Part shown: piece by piece, positions 1 through 7,771 of the stretch
Layout of the letters: each line of letters begins with the position of its first letter
Position numbering within the stretch: the stretch's first letter is position 1
NCBI GenBank assembly: GCA_937891085.1
Contig: CALAEY010000083.1
Location: 1-38,159 of the forward strand
Reading direction: 5' to 3'
Length of the DNA: 38,159 nucleotides
From: an uncultured Prevotellaceae bacterium
Lineage (GTDB): Bacteria; Bacteroidota; Bacteroidia; Bacteroidales; Bacteroidaceae
Notes under the pieces: generated by a model
Database searches by the model: none
The model's input: only the letters and a program-made list of their open reading frames with translations
Told to the model about the DNA's origin: nothing
Translations under genes and position numbers: made by a program

Positions 1-626
1 TTACCGAGTTTGCCAACCCGCTGGTGAAGGTGAGCATCGTACCTCGCGGACGTGCCTTGGGTGCAGCCTGGTACCTGCCAGAAGAACGCCAAATCACCAC
101 CAAGGAGCAGATGCTCGATGAGATGTGCGCCACCCTGGGAGGCAGGGCAGCAGAAGAATTGTTTATCGGCCGCATCTCCTCTGGTGCCATGAACGACCTT
201 CAGCGTGTCACTCAGCAGGCGTTTGGCATGATCACCTACATGGGTATGAGCGATAAGCTGCCAAATCTGTGCTACTACAACCCTAATCAGGAGTATGCGT
301 TCAACAAGCCTTATAGCGAGAAGACTGCAGAACTGATAGACCAAGAGGTACAACGCCTAATCAGTGAGCAGTATGAGCGCGCCAAGACTATACTTAAGGA
401 GCACCAAGAGGGACACAACCAACTGGCGCAGCAGCTGATAGATAAGGAAGTCATCTTCGCAGAGGATGTGGAACAAATCTTCGGCAAACGTAAGTGGGCT
501 TCACGCTCGGAGGAGATCATCAGTGCCAACGAGATCTCCAAGCACTATAAGGAGGCCGCTGAGAAAGAGAAGCAAGCCGAAGACGCTGAACCTAAAGAAG
601 AACCAAAGAAGGAAGGAGAAGCATAA
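1..626 (+). CDS. ftsH: ATP-dependent zinc metalloprotease FtsH, C-terminal part (5' end outside window)
   Basis: Membrane-anchored AAA+ protease that degrades misfolded or regulatory membrane proteins. Only the end of the M41 peptidase domain is present; the reading frame is already open at base 3, so the gene enters from the left. The segment GRAAEELFIGRISSGAMNDL contains the conserved Asp of the GAxNDL region, the third zinc ligand in this family. The HExxH motif and the AAA domain must lie upstream. The tail (last ~25 residues) is a charged Glu/Lys-rich extension typical of Bacteroidetes FtsH. The stop is 3 nt before cdsA, suggesting one operon. A GTG at 24 is an internal Val codon and not the start. 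Confidence 0.95.
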   Translation, partial: TEFANPLVKVSIVPRGRALGAAWYLPEERQITTKEQMLDEMCATLGGRAAEELFIGRISSGAMNDLQRVTQQAFGMITYMGMSDKLPNLCYYNPNQEYAFNKPYSEKTAELIDQEVQRLISEQYERAKTILKEHQEGHNQLAQQLIDKEVIFAEDVEQIFGKRKWASRSEEIISANEISKHYKEAAEKEKQAEDAEPKEEPKKEGEA

Positions 627-629
627 GAT

Positions 630-1463
630 ATGAAGAACTTCATCACACGTGCCATCACAGGCCTGCTATTTGTAGCCATCATGGTGGGTTGTATCCTTTA
701 CAATCCCCTCTCCTTCGGATTCCTCTTCGCCCTCATCAGCATGCTCACCGTGTTTGAATACGGACAGCTGGTGAATCAGAGTGGCGAGGTGTATATCAGC
801 AAGATACTGACTTCCCTTGGAGCTGCTTATCTGTTCTTGGCCTTCATGGCCTATTCCATGAGTGTGGAGGGAGTGCGCATCTTTGCACCCTATCTGGCAT
901 TCCTGCTGTTCATACTGATCAAAGAACTATACCAGAAGCGTGAGAATCCTATAGGCAACTGGGCTTACTCCATGCTCAGCCAACTCTATATCGCCCTGCC
1001 CTTTGCCCTGCTGAATCTCCTTGGATTTCAAGGGAATGCAGCAGACGAGAGCATTGCCTACAACCCCATCTTCCCACTGTCTATCTTCATCTTCCTGTGG
1101 CTGAGTGATACGGGTGCCTACTGCATCGGCTCGCTGCTGGGCAGGCATCGCCTCTTCGAGCGCATCTCGCCTAAGAAGTCATGGGAAGGCAGCATCGGCG
1201 GAGGCCTTGTCAGCTTGGCGTCGGCTTTCGCACTGGGCTATTTCTTCCCCTTCATGACGTATGCGGAATGGGCAGGATTGGCACTGACGGTGATAGTCTT
1301 CGGCACTTGGGGCGACTTGGTGGAGTCACTGATGAAACGCCAACTGGGTGTGAAGGATTCTGGCAATATCCTGCCTGGACATGGCGGATTGCTCGACCGC
1401 TTCGACAGCTCTTTGGCAGCCATCCCTGCGGCGGTCATTTACCTGTATTGCTTCGTCTTCTAA
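630..1463 (+). CDS. cdsA: Phosphatidate cytidylyltransferase
   Basis: Integral membrane enzyme that makes CDP-diacylglycerol from phosphatidic acid and CTP, the branch point of phospholipid synthesis. 277 residues, the usual length, built of about seven or eight hydrophobic segments. The family signature sits near the C-terminus, with KDSGNILPGHGGLLDRFDS carrying the acidic metal-binding residues; the SPKKSWEGSIGG motif lies in the middle. ATG at 630 is 3 nt after the ftsH stop, so the two are probably cotranscribed. The last 29 bases overlap the 3' end of convergent lpxB. Confidence 0.96.
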   Translation: MKNFITRAITGLLFVAIMVGCILYNPLSFGFLFALISMLTVFEYGQLVNQSGEVYISKILTSLGAAYLFLAFMAYSMSVEGVRIFAPYLAFLLFILIKELYQKRENPIGNWAYSMLSQLYIALPFALLNLLGFQGNAADESIAYNPIFPLSIFIFLWLSDTGAYCIGSLLGRHRLFERISPKKSWEGSIGGGLVSLASAFALGYFFPFMTYAEWAGLALTVIVFGTWGDLVESLMKRQLGVKDSGNILPGHGGLLDRFDSSLAAIPAAVIYLYCFVF

Positions 1464-2592
1464 GCAGATAGTCGGTCAGCAGACTGGCTGCATGGCGAGG
1501 GGCACCTGCCGTACCCAGTCGTGCAGCTACCTCATCATATCCGCTTAGCATGGTCTGTCTATAGGTCTCATCGTAGATGATTTTATCCAGCTCTGCGTGG
1601 ATGTTCTGCACCGTCATGCCGTCGGCCACCAACTCCCTTACCACCTCTCTGCCAGCTATCAGGTTCACCAGTGAGATGAACTTCACGCTCAGCACCAGCT
1701 TTCGCATGAATGAGATGAAGCGCCCCATAGCGATGTAGTAGCACACCACCTGCGGCACGCGGAAGAGTGCCGTTTCCAGTGTAGCCGTGCCCGATGTCAC
1801 CAACGCCACATCGGCATGTGTCAGCAGCTCGTAGGTCTTTCCGAAGACCACCTTCACCTTCTGCCCTTGCAGGAACTGCTCGTAGTAAGTTGGCAAGATG
1901 CCCGGAGCCCCTGCCAGCACCAACTGGTAGTCTGGATAGGCCGAAGCCGCCTCCACCATCAAGTGCAGGTTGTCCCTGATCTCCTGCTTACGGCTGCCAG
2001 CCAGCAAAGCCAAGATTGGCTTATCGGAGAGGCCGTTCTCTGCCTTGAAGTCGGCTGCGCCCTGCTTATAGCCGGCCTTGAAAAGTTCCACCTCATCGAG
2101 CGTAGGATTTCCCACATAGTGGATGGGACAATGGTGCTTCCCCTCGAAAAACTCCACCTCGAAAGGCAGGATGGAGTAGAGCTGATCCACATCGCGCTTG
2201 ATGTTCTTGATGCGGTATTCCTTCCATGCCCATATCTTCGGGGAGATGTAGTAGCACACAGGTATCTGCGTATGGCTATGGATGTATTTGGCAATGTCGA
2301 GGTTGAAGCCCGGATAGTCCACCAAGACCAGCACGTCGGGGTTCCACTGCACGATGTCCTCCTTGCAGAGGCGCATATTACGGAAGATGGTGCGCAGATG
2401 CAGCAGCACAGGTATGAAGCCCATGTAGGCCAGTTCCCTGTAGTGCTTCACCAGCGTGCCACCCTCGGCAGCCATCAAGTCGCCCCCGAAGAAGCGGAAC
2501 TCCGCCTCCCCATCTTGCTCCTTCAGCGCCCGCATCAGGTTGGATGCATGGAGGTCGCCAGAAGCCTCGCCAACTATCAGATAATACTTCAT
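1435..2592 (-). CDS. lpxB: Lipid-A-disaccharide synthase
   Basis: GT19 glycosyltransferase that condenses UDP-2,3-diacylglucosamine with lipid X to give the lipid A disaccharide on the inner face of the cytoplasmic membrane. 385 residues, a normal length. The N-terminus YYLIVGEASGDLHASNLM is the family hallmark, and the UDP-binding half includes LLAGSRKQEI and the VTSGTATLETAL segment. It is the second gene of a surE-lpxB unit (3 nt gap) and overlaps cdsA tail to tail by 29 bases. It shows that the host makes lipopolysaccharide. Confidence 0.96.
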   Translation of the reverse strand: MKYYLIVGEASGDLHASNLMRALKEQDGEAEFRFFGGDLMAAEGGTLVKHYRELAYMGFIPVLLHLRTIFRNMRLCKEDIVQWNPDVLVLVDYPGFNLDIAKYIHSHTQIPVCYYISPKIWAWKEYRIKNIKRDVDQLYSILPFEVEFFEGKHHCPIHYVGNPTLDEVELFKAGYKQGAADFKAENGLSDKPILALLAGSRKQEIRDNLHLMVEAASAYPDYQLVLAGAPGILPTYYEQFLQGQKVKVVFGKTYELLTHADVALVTSGTATLETALFRVPQVVCYYIAMGRFISFMRKLVLSVKFISLVNLIAGREVVRELVADGMTVQNIHAELDKIIYDETYRQTMLSGYDEVAARLGTAGAPRHAASLLTDYLLRRRSNTGK

Positions 2593-2595
2593 TGC

Positions 2596-3357
2596 CTAAA
2601 ACCAAGTCTTCATTCGCCTGATCATCTCGTAGTCGGTAGCATCTACCGTCACAGGGGTGATGGCCACGTAGCCGTGGCGCAGTGCCCAGTGGTCGTTTCG
2701 CTCCTCTTCTGGATCGGTATCGCGGAACTCGCCCGCCATGTCGTACACATGCTCCGCCTCCTGCCTTGGTATCCATTCCTTCTCCCAGAGTCCCTTGGCC
2801 TGTTGGCACACCTTGATGCCTTGGAAGGCCGATGCCTTAGGGAAGTTCACGTTCAGGCACGTCAGCGGGGGCAGTCCCTCATCAAGCACCTTCTGCGTGA
2901 TGCGCTGCACATAGTCCTTCAGCGGTGTGAAGTCGGCATCCAGTTCATGGTCGCAGAGCGAGAAGCCGATGGAGGGGAAGCCCCGCAGGCAACCCTCTAT
3001 CACCACGCCCATGGTGCCAGAATAGTGCACGTTGACCGATGAATTGTCGCCATGGTTGATGCCACCCACCACCAAGTCGGGCTCACGTTCCAGCACCGAG
3101 TAGAACGCCAGCTTCACACAGTCGGTCGGCGTGCCTGAGCACTGATACACTGTGAGTCCTGGCTCTTGGCGCACCAACTTATAGCTCACTGGCTCATGGC
3201 AGGTGATGGAGCAGGCGAAGCCCGATCGCGGTGCGTCTGGAGCCATCACCACCAGGTCTGCCAAGGGGCGCAGGAAGCCTACCAGCTCCCTGATGCCCTT
3301 GGCATTCACCCCGTCATCGTTAGAAATCAATATCAGCGGTCTCTTATTGTTCGTCAT
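2596..3357 (-). CDS. surE: 5'/3'-nucleotidase SurE
   Basis: Metal-dependent phosphatase acting on nucleoside 5'- and 3'-monophosphates. 253 residues. The N-terminal LISNDDGVNAKGI carries the Asp pair (residues 14-15) that binds the divalent metal; a Ser in RSGFACSIT and the Asn in GGINHGDNSS complete the known ligand set. SurE is usually cytoplasmic and no signal peptide is seen. It is first of the surE-lpxB pair and has a good Bacteroidetes promoter just upstream. From memory of related genomes, its divergent neighbour is often parA; here about 9.4 kb of accessory DNA intervenes. Confidence 0.95.
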   Translation of the reverse strand: MTNNKRPLILISNDDGVNAKGIRELVGFLRPLADLVVMAPDAPRSGFACSITCHEPVSYKLVRQEPGLTVYQCSGTPTDCVKLAFYSVLEREPDLVVGGINHGDNSSVNVHYSGTMGVVIEGCLRGFPSIGFSLCDHELDADFTPLKDYVQRITQKVLDEGLPPLTCLNVNFPKASAFQGIKVCQQAKGLWEKEWIPRQEAEHVYDMAGEFRDTDPEEERNDHWALRHGYVAITPVTVDATDYEMIRRMKTWF

Positions 3358-3378
3358 ATCATCTTCAGTTTGAGAGGG

Positions 3379-3410
3379 CGAAGATACAACTTTTTTATCA
3401 CATTGCCAAA
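3379..3410 (-). promoter_or_regulatory. Promoter for surE-lpxB
   Basis: On the minus strand a TTTG -33 box (3407-3410) is separated by 20 bp from TAtcTTcG (3379-3386), close to the Bacteroidetes TAnnTTTG -7 consensus. The start codon of surE follows about 20 bp later. The -33 box lies inside the last codons of the DUF5675 gene. Confidence 0.6.
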
Positions 3411-3829
3411 TCGCATTGGTCTACGATGGTGATGCGCACGGCCTCATCGCGGTTGCGAGCCTCCACGAAGACCTTCTTCACCAGTGCCAGCGCCCTGCGG
3501 GTATCGACCAACTTCCCATCTCGCTTGTGCGTTCCCACCAAGATATTCTGCTGGGTGTCCAGTTCACCGCTCCCCATGCAGATGCGCACGTCCTTGAACC
3601 ACGGCACCGCCAGCAGCAAGGGCAGCCACTCCCCCTCATTGTTCTTGGCTATCACCACCGGATAGTTTCCTTCCGGAATGGCTGTGCGCCCCTCCTTCTT
3701 TCGGCCTTTGAGGCGTGTGATGCCACGCCATGTAGGCTCCAGTGTGTCACAGATGTAGTTGCCGTCGGCAAACAGATGACCCAGCGTATAGCCAGGTGTC
3801 TTTTGTATGCGTTGAAGTATGTATTCCAT
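3398..3829 (-). CDS. DUF5675 family protein
   Basis: 143 residues without signal peptide or membrane segment. The layout (opening YILQRIQKTPGYTLGHLF, then CDTLEP, AIPEGNYPVVI and ILVGTHKRDGKL) matches the DUF5675 family as I know it, found in Bacteroidetes and phages and often in slots used by peptidoglycan amidases or endolysins. Activity is not established, so a wall-hydrolase role is inference from context only. It starts 12 nt downstream of the DUF3987 gene on the same strand and is probably cotranscribed. In comparable cassettes an N-acetylmuramoyl-L-alanine amidase commonly accompanies the DUF3987, HU and smalltalk genes, and this protein may replace it. Confidence 0.75.
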   Translation of the reverse strand: MEYILQRIQKTPGYTLGHLFADGNYICDTLEPTWRGITRLKGRKKEGRTAIPEGNYPVVIAKNNEGEWLPLLLAVPWFKDVRICMGSGELDTQQNILVGTHKRDGKLVDTRRALALVKKVFVEARNRDEAVRITIVDQCDLAM

Positions 3830-3841
3830 ATCCTAAAAAGC

Positions 3842-3880
3842 TTATTGTAATGTTGAAATGTTGTAATGTCGTAATGTTTT
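3842..3880. repeat. Short degenerate tandem repeat at the end of the DUF3987 gene
   Basis: On the plus strand, copies of GTAATGTTG-like units (TTGTAATG, GTAATGTC, GTAATGTT) follow each other over roughly 40 bases. They encode the final residues HYNISTLQ of the minus-strand protein. Minus-strand units ATTACAACATT resemble the ATTAAACATT units before the smalltalk gene at 11060-11118. Units are too short and variable for a CRISPR. Confidence 0.55.
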
Positions 3881-6127
3881 CTCATTCTTGATGTTCTTCG
3901 TCCACTGGCCCTTGCCTGTCTTGGCGATCCATCCCATCTTCACCCAGCGGCAGATTATGGTGCGCAGGGTCTCTATGGCATAGTCGTCGCCCTTCAGGTT
4001 TCTTACCTCTTGGAGTCCGAATGTGACAGGCAGTTCGTCGAAGATGCTGTGGTTCTGCGTGTAGCGCCGCGCCTCATCGTCGGCTTTCACATACTGACTC
4101 ATGAGTGTCTCACCGAAGAGCTTCATCTGTGTCTGGAGCGTGTGCTCTGCCATCATACGGGCAAAGTCTACGCACGCCTTGCTCTCCTTCTTTTCACCTG
4201 ACAGCAGATAGAATACCACGCCACAGCGGAAGCCTATCACGGCAGCACGTCTACGATACACATCCTTCACACGGTCCATCTCACGGGCAGCCTCCAGTCT
4301 TTTTTCCTCTACCCACTGCCCTATGCCCTTACGCAGTCGGGGGGTGTCAATGAACCCATGCGCCCTGCGCAGCATGTTCACGGCCTGATCAATGCGTGCC
4401 TCTTCCTCGGTTGTACGAAGCTGGAAGCGGGGCATGGCCGCGAAGAGCATGTCGGGCATCTCGGCTGGCAGGATGCGGCTGGAGAGTCCGTTTTCTATAT
4501 TGTCGCTCTTGAAGCAACGCCGCAACGCGCCATAGGTACCCAAGATGGCCCAGTTGTATGCCACCTCCACCATGCCGCTCTCGGCTTGGTCGCTGTTGTA
4601 GTCTTGTCCCCATTCTCCATGGTCGAACGAGAGGCGGTAAATGTCATATTTCGATGACCAGCTGCCAGCGCCATTGGTTTTCCTCAGCGTGTCGAGTTCT
4701 TCACCGAAGGAGAAGAGCGCATGCCCCTTGGCATACTTCAGTCGCTTCAGCAGTGTGGAGCAAGACACCGTCACAGGAAGCAGTCGGATAAGGACTTCTG
4801 GGTCATCGGGGATTTTCTCATTGGCCTTTCTGTTCTTCTTTCGCTGCTTCCACTCTTCCTCGCGTTTTCTGGCTATGGCATCTTCTTCTTCCAGCGGTCG
4901 TTTCCATAGATCTACTATCTTTTTGCATACACTCTTATAAGAGGCCTGTTCACCCACGATGATGGTCATGCCCGCCAGTTGCTGCCTATCACCGTCTATA
5001 TATTCCACCTCTGCACCGTCGGCATAGGTGAAAGCTACGGGCATCACAGCAGCCAGTCGGGGCAGGATCATGTCTTCAGGCACCCCCTTGGCAGATTCCC
5101 TTAGCCCGATAGGGAGTTTCTTCCATGGGAAACTGAAGGTTTCTGATGAAGGGTAGTCTCCTGCCTGTAGTGCCGTCACAGGAATCTCTTCTCTTTGCTT
5201 CATGTGCTCAGCGTTAATGATCTGTTGAAGTTGTTTAGAAATCCCCTTAGGCTGCTCCCTACAGGCCGATTCTGCAATGCTTCTGATTTCTGATTCTGGC
5301 AAACCCAGTCGAGGCAGTATCTGCATAAGGACAGCTGGATTGTTATCGCAGATGGCTCGCAGATTCACGGCCAGCTGGTGTAGTTTCACGTTGCGTTCTC
5401 CCTCAGCAGGTGTGCCTCCTTTCATATTCCACCACGCATCGATAATCTGTACATAGGGGATGCCTTTAAAAGAAAGCTCGCTTTGTGGCTGCAGACACTC
5501 TTCTCCTTGCTTATCTGAGATCTCGAATGGCAGGATGCTGGTAGCTGTGGGAGTCAGAGTATAGGATTCATCAGCCAGCCACTCTTCATCTACGTAAAGC
5601 ACATAGCTTCGGGGCACTGCGAAAGAACATCGGGCATAGTCCTTCACACAGCCATCGTAGTGATCGTCACCCAACTGGTGTGACATCCATTTCTGGGCTT
5701 CATCCAGACTCATACCCTCTGGCATGAAGAAGAACAATCTCAGACCTTCTGTGCTGGGAGTGACGTGGCCGAAGACCACGCCCAGCTCTTTCTGCCGCCC
5801 CTGCACTTTCTCTGCATAATAAGTACGCGGGTCGCTGATATGGTCCACGTCATACATGCTCAACCCACTGGGCACCGCCTCCTCATTGACCCTCCTGCCA
5901 TTCTTGAAAGTGGCGTGGGGCGTAAAGATGGGCAGGAGTTTCTTCTGCTCCGACTTGTAGGTTTCGAAATCTTCGCGAGTCATCTCTCCCCTCAGGCAGC
6001 TTTCCAGCGCATCGGCTATCTCGGCACAGACTTTTGCTGTCTCCGGAGCGTCTATCGCTTCATTAAAGAGTGCGGGCGTGCATTCCCTCACTCTCGCTTT
6101 TACACTATTGGCAATTCCAATCTTCAT
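3842..6127 (-). CDS. BT4734/DUF3987 family protein (VirE N-terminal domain plus primase-helicase-like domain)
   Basis: 761 residues. The N-terminal ~200 residues (IGIANSVKARV, then SGLSMYDVDHI, then DYARCSFAVPRSYVLYVD) match the BT4734-like / VirE N-terminal domain, and the remainder matches DUF3987, a P-loop helicase-like module of mobile and phage-derived cassettes. The expected Walker A position (about residue 390) reads GEQASYKS, with Tyr where GK[ST] loops have Gly, so ATP use is uncertain; a Walker B-like FSFGEELD follows near 473. The function of the family is not established. The last codons run into a short tandem repeat related to ATTACAACATT. It heads a unit with the DUF5675 gene and belongs with the HU-HIG remnant and smalltalk gene on the far side of the inserted genes. 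Confidence 0.85.
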   Translation of the reverse strand: MKIGIANSVKARVRECTPALFNEAIDAPETAKVCAEIADALESCLRGEMTREDFETYKSEQKKLLPIFTPHATFKNGRRVNEEAVPSGLSMYDVDHISDPRTYYAEKVQGRQKELGVVFGHVTPSTEGLRLFFFMPEGMSLDEAQKWMSHQLGDDHYDGCVKDYARCSFAVPRSYVLYVDEEWLADESYTLTPTATSILPFEISDKQGEECLQPQSELSFKGIPYVQIIDAWWNMKGGTPAEGERNVKLHQLAVNLRAICDNNPAVLMQILPRLGLPESEIRSIAESACREQPKGISKQLQQIINAEHMKQREEIPVTALQAGDYPSSETFSFPWKKLPIGLRESAKGVPEDMILPRLAAVMPVAFTYADGAEVEYIDGDRQQLAGMTIIVGEQASYKSVCKKIVDLWKRPLEEEDAIARKREEEWKQRKKNRKANEKIPDDPEVLIRLLPVTVSCSTLLKRLKYAKGHALFSFGEELDTLRKTNGAGSWSSKYDIYRLSFDHGEWGQDYNSDQAESGMVEVAYNWAILGTYGALRRCFKSDNIENGLSSRILPAEMPDMLFAAMPRFQLRTTEEEARIDQAVNMLRRAHGFIDTPRLRKGIGQWVEEKRLEAAREMDRVKDVYRRRAAVIGFRCGVVFYLLSGEKKESKACVDFARMMAEHTLQTQMKLFGETLMSQYVKADDEARRYTQNHSIFDELPVTFGLQEVRNLKGDDYAIETLRTIICRWVKMGWIAKTGKGQWTKNIKNEKTLRHYNISTLQ

Positions 6128-6198
6128 TTGTCTTAGTTTTTAGTTAGTAATCCAAGGCTACCAGAGACTCGCGCGCCGTCTCATCGGCTTTGACGATG

Positions 6199-6228
6199 CG
6201 AAAGTAGGACGAAAAAAGTAGACACAAA
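6199..6228 (-). promoter_or_regulatory. Possible promoter for the DUF3987-DUF5675 unit
   Basis: On the minus strand TTTG (6225-6228) lies 18 bp before TActTTcG (6199-6206). This is an imperfect match with slightly short spacing. The predicted leader to the start at 6127 would be about 65 nt. Confidence 0.35.
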
Positions 6229-6252
6229 AAAAGCCGCCCCGAATGGACGACT
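6224..6252 (-). terminator. Rho-independent terminator of the 7674-6332 operon
   Basis: Reading the minus strand, AGTCGTCC, a short loop and GGGCGGCT form an 8-bp stem with two G-U wobbles, followed by a run of seven T. It lies about 80 nt after the stop of the unrecognised gene at 6332, isolating it from the DUF3987 unit. The 6128-6331 gap otherwise holds only the weak promoter above. Confidence 0.6.
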
Positions 6253-6331
6253 TGTGGAAAAACTTTGGAGAAATGGAGAAGATTTGGAAAGCTTCTGGTA
6301 TTTGCTACGCTAAAAGAGGCTTTACGGGCAG

Positions 6332-6973
6332 CTATGCGGAGACTTCAAACAGAGGCTCCAGCACTTCGGCTATCTGACGGCAGACTTCCTTGTCGGGGTT
6401 ACCCTCACGCCATGTCCAGTAGCACCCATCGCTGAAAGAATAGACACCGCTTTTGCGCACGGCTCCGTCTGAGATGTTATCCAGAATCTCGGCTATCAGG
6501 CGACCGAAAGCCGTAGGCGTGACGTTGTGAATTATCAGGTTATGGTCTATCATCGCTTTCCAGACGTACGACCACCGCCAGAAGGTCTGAGTGCTTTTGT
6601 TGCTCACACGAGGGGCAATCTTATCTCTCACGATGCTCACGAACAGGGCAGAGAGTCTTTCATCACATTTGATGCGCCCCACCACTGCCAATGGCAGTTT
6701 CTGAGGCCCCACTTCCCTGATGACTGCTTGTACTTGAGAGCCTTCGTCCTTGGGTGGCAGGTTCTGGAGAGAAGCCACAGCCCCCAGCGCATAGCTTGGG
6801 CGGAATGCCATCTTCACGGCATTGACCTCCTGCAGCACCTCCCGCCACTGGGGCGTACCCACATAGGCATCTTTGATCATCTCCAAAATGGGGTAGGCGT
6901 GGTCGTAGTCAGGCTGCTGACGCGCCATCTCCAAGCAGAAGCCCAAGGGTATGGTAGCATTATTGAAATCCAT
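6332..6973 (-). CDS. Unrecognised protein (213 aa), second gene of an orphan pair
   Basis: I do not recognise a family. The protein is soluble, with no signal peptide or membrane segment. It has a Trp/aromatic-rich centre (TQTFWRWSYVWKAMIDH) and a C-terminal part reading GVYSFSDGCYWTWREG, then an amphipathic stretch QIAEVLEPLF. The ATG is 2 nt after the stop of the upstream gene, so the two are almost certainly cotranslated. A good terminator follows. The pair sits between a mobile-type DUF3987 gene and an R-M cluster, so cargo such as a defence or element-maintenance function is possible. That is inference from position, not from sequence. Confidence 0.7.
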   Translation of the reverse strand: MDFNNATIPLGFCLEMARQQPDYDHAYPILEMIKDAYVGTPQWREVLQEVNAVKMAFRPSYALGAVASLQNLPPKDEGSQVQAVIREVGPQKLPLAVVGRIKCDERLSALFVSIVRDKIAPRVSNKSTQTFWRWSYVWKAMIDHNLIIHNVTPTAFGRLIAEILDNISDGAVRKSGVYSFSDGCYWTWREGNPDKEVCRQIAEVLEPLFEVSA

Positions 6974-6975
6974 AG

Positions 6976-7674
6976 CTATGACCGAGAAGAATAGGCACCG
7001 ACGTATTCTTTTTCTCTCTCATTCTGAGATTTGACCAGTTCCTTCAACTGCTCACGCTCTTCAGCAGTGAAGGAGCCGCTCAGACTTGGCTTGAAGTGGA
7101 AGGCAAACGCATAGTCACGAAGCATACGCTTCAAGTTGTCGCTAAGCATTGAGAGGCGTGCCAGAAGTTCCCTGATGTCGGCCGATTTCAGAGAGAAGTC
7201 CAGGTGACCCTTTCCCCACTCAAAGTCCATCGAGTACGGACATGCTCTGCCATCGGTCTTAAAGAATGCCAGATATACATCGAACACATTTTCATTCTTC
7301 ATTCGTTCATTCAGCTGCACCTTAATGCCATTCTGCGCCAAGCTCCGAGCCAATAGAGACATGTGGGCATCTGTTTTATCCTCTTCATCCATCGACAGAG
7401 ATAGCAGCCAATGCAGCTTGTCGAAGTCTATGGTCTTATTCTGTTCACTGCACACCACACGGCAGTCGGCCAGTTCGGCTTTGTCCCACACTGCCCCAGG
7501 GAGCCTGTAGCCATAGCTCACCACGGGATGGCTGTGCGTCTCTATCGCATAGCTTCCATGCTCATCTGTCTTGTCCTGAGTCACTATCAGAGTGGCGATA
7601 TGCCTACCCAGAATGCCATCCTTATATATATAGTCATAAGGCGGCTGAAGTGGTAAAAGATTGGTTTGTATCAT
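6976..7674 (-). CDS. Unrecognised protein (232 aa), first gene of an orphan pair
   Basis: No family recognised. The protein is soluble and starts MIQTNLLPLQPPYDYIY. Its middle is rich in charged residues, and the last ~35 residues (EEREQLKELVKSQNEREKEY) look like a charged helix, possibly a coiled coil. No catalytic motif is visible. It begins downstream of a TAtcTTTG -7 box on the minus strand (7729-7736), giving a leader of about 50 nt, and that promoter is enclosed by a long inverted repeat (7692-7763). It overlaps nothing and is followed after 2 nt by the 213-residue gene. Confidence 0.7.
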   Translation of the reverse strand: MIQTNLLPLQPPYDYIYKDGILGRHIATLIVTQDKTDEHGSYAIETHSHPVVSYGYRLPGAVWDKAELADCRVVCSEQNKTIDFDKLHWLLSLSMDEEDKTDAHMSLLARSLAQNGIKVQLNERMKNENVFDVYLAFFKTDGRACPYSMDFEWGKGHLDFSLKSADIRELLARLSMLSDNLKRMLRDYAFAFHFKPSLSGSFTAEEREQLKELVKSQNEREKEYVGAYSSRS

Positions 7675-7691
7675 AATTGTTAATCATAGAA

Positions 7692-7763
7692 AATTCCTTT
7701 CCTCTTTTACATCACACCATTTAGTATGCAAAGATAAAGGCATGAAGAAAAGAGGAAGGAATT
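7692..7763. repeat. Long-range inverted repeat enclosing a promoter
   Basis: The left arm AATTCCTTTCCTCTTTT (7692-7708) is the reverse complement of AAAAGAGGAAGGAATT (7748-7763) apart from one extra T. The 39-nt interior contains a minus-strand -7 box TAtcTTTG (7729-7736) pointing at the orphan operon. It also lies 9 nt after the stop of the HNH gene, so it could act in RNA as a processing or termination structure at the end of the R-M operon. The loop is too long for an ordinary intrinsic terminator. Confidence 0.6.
7729..7736 (-). promoter_or_regulatory. -7 promoter box for the orphan operon
   Basis: Minus-strand TAtcTTTG is a perfect match to TAnnTTTG. I see no convincing TTTG at the -33 position, where the right arm of the inverted repeat lies instead, so a bound activator or structure may matter. 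Confidence 0.45.
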
Positions 7764-7771
7764 ATTAAATT

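Noticed and set aside
1816..3042. 408-codon open frame on the plus strand
   Set aside because: It lies antisense to lpxB and surE, which have full family signatures; its translation has no recognisable domain and is a shadow of GC-biased codons.
3842..3880. Short repeats as a CRISPR array
   Set aside because: Units of about 9-11 bp without unique spacers, and they encode the end of the DUF3987 protein.
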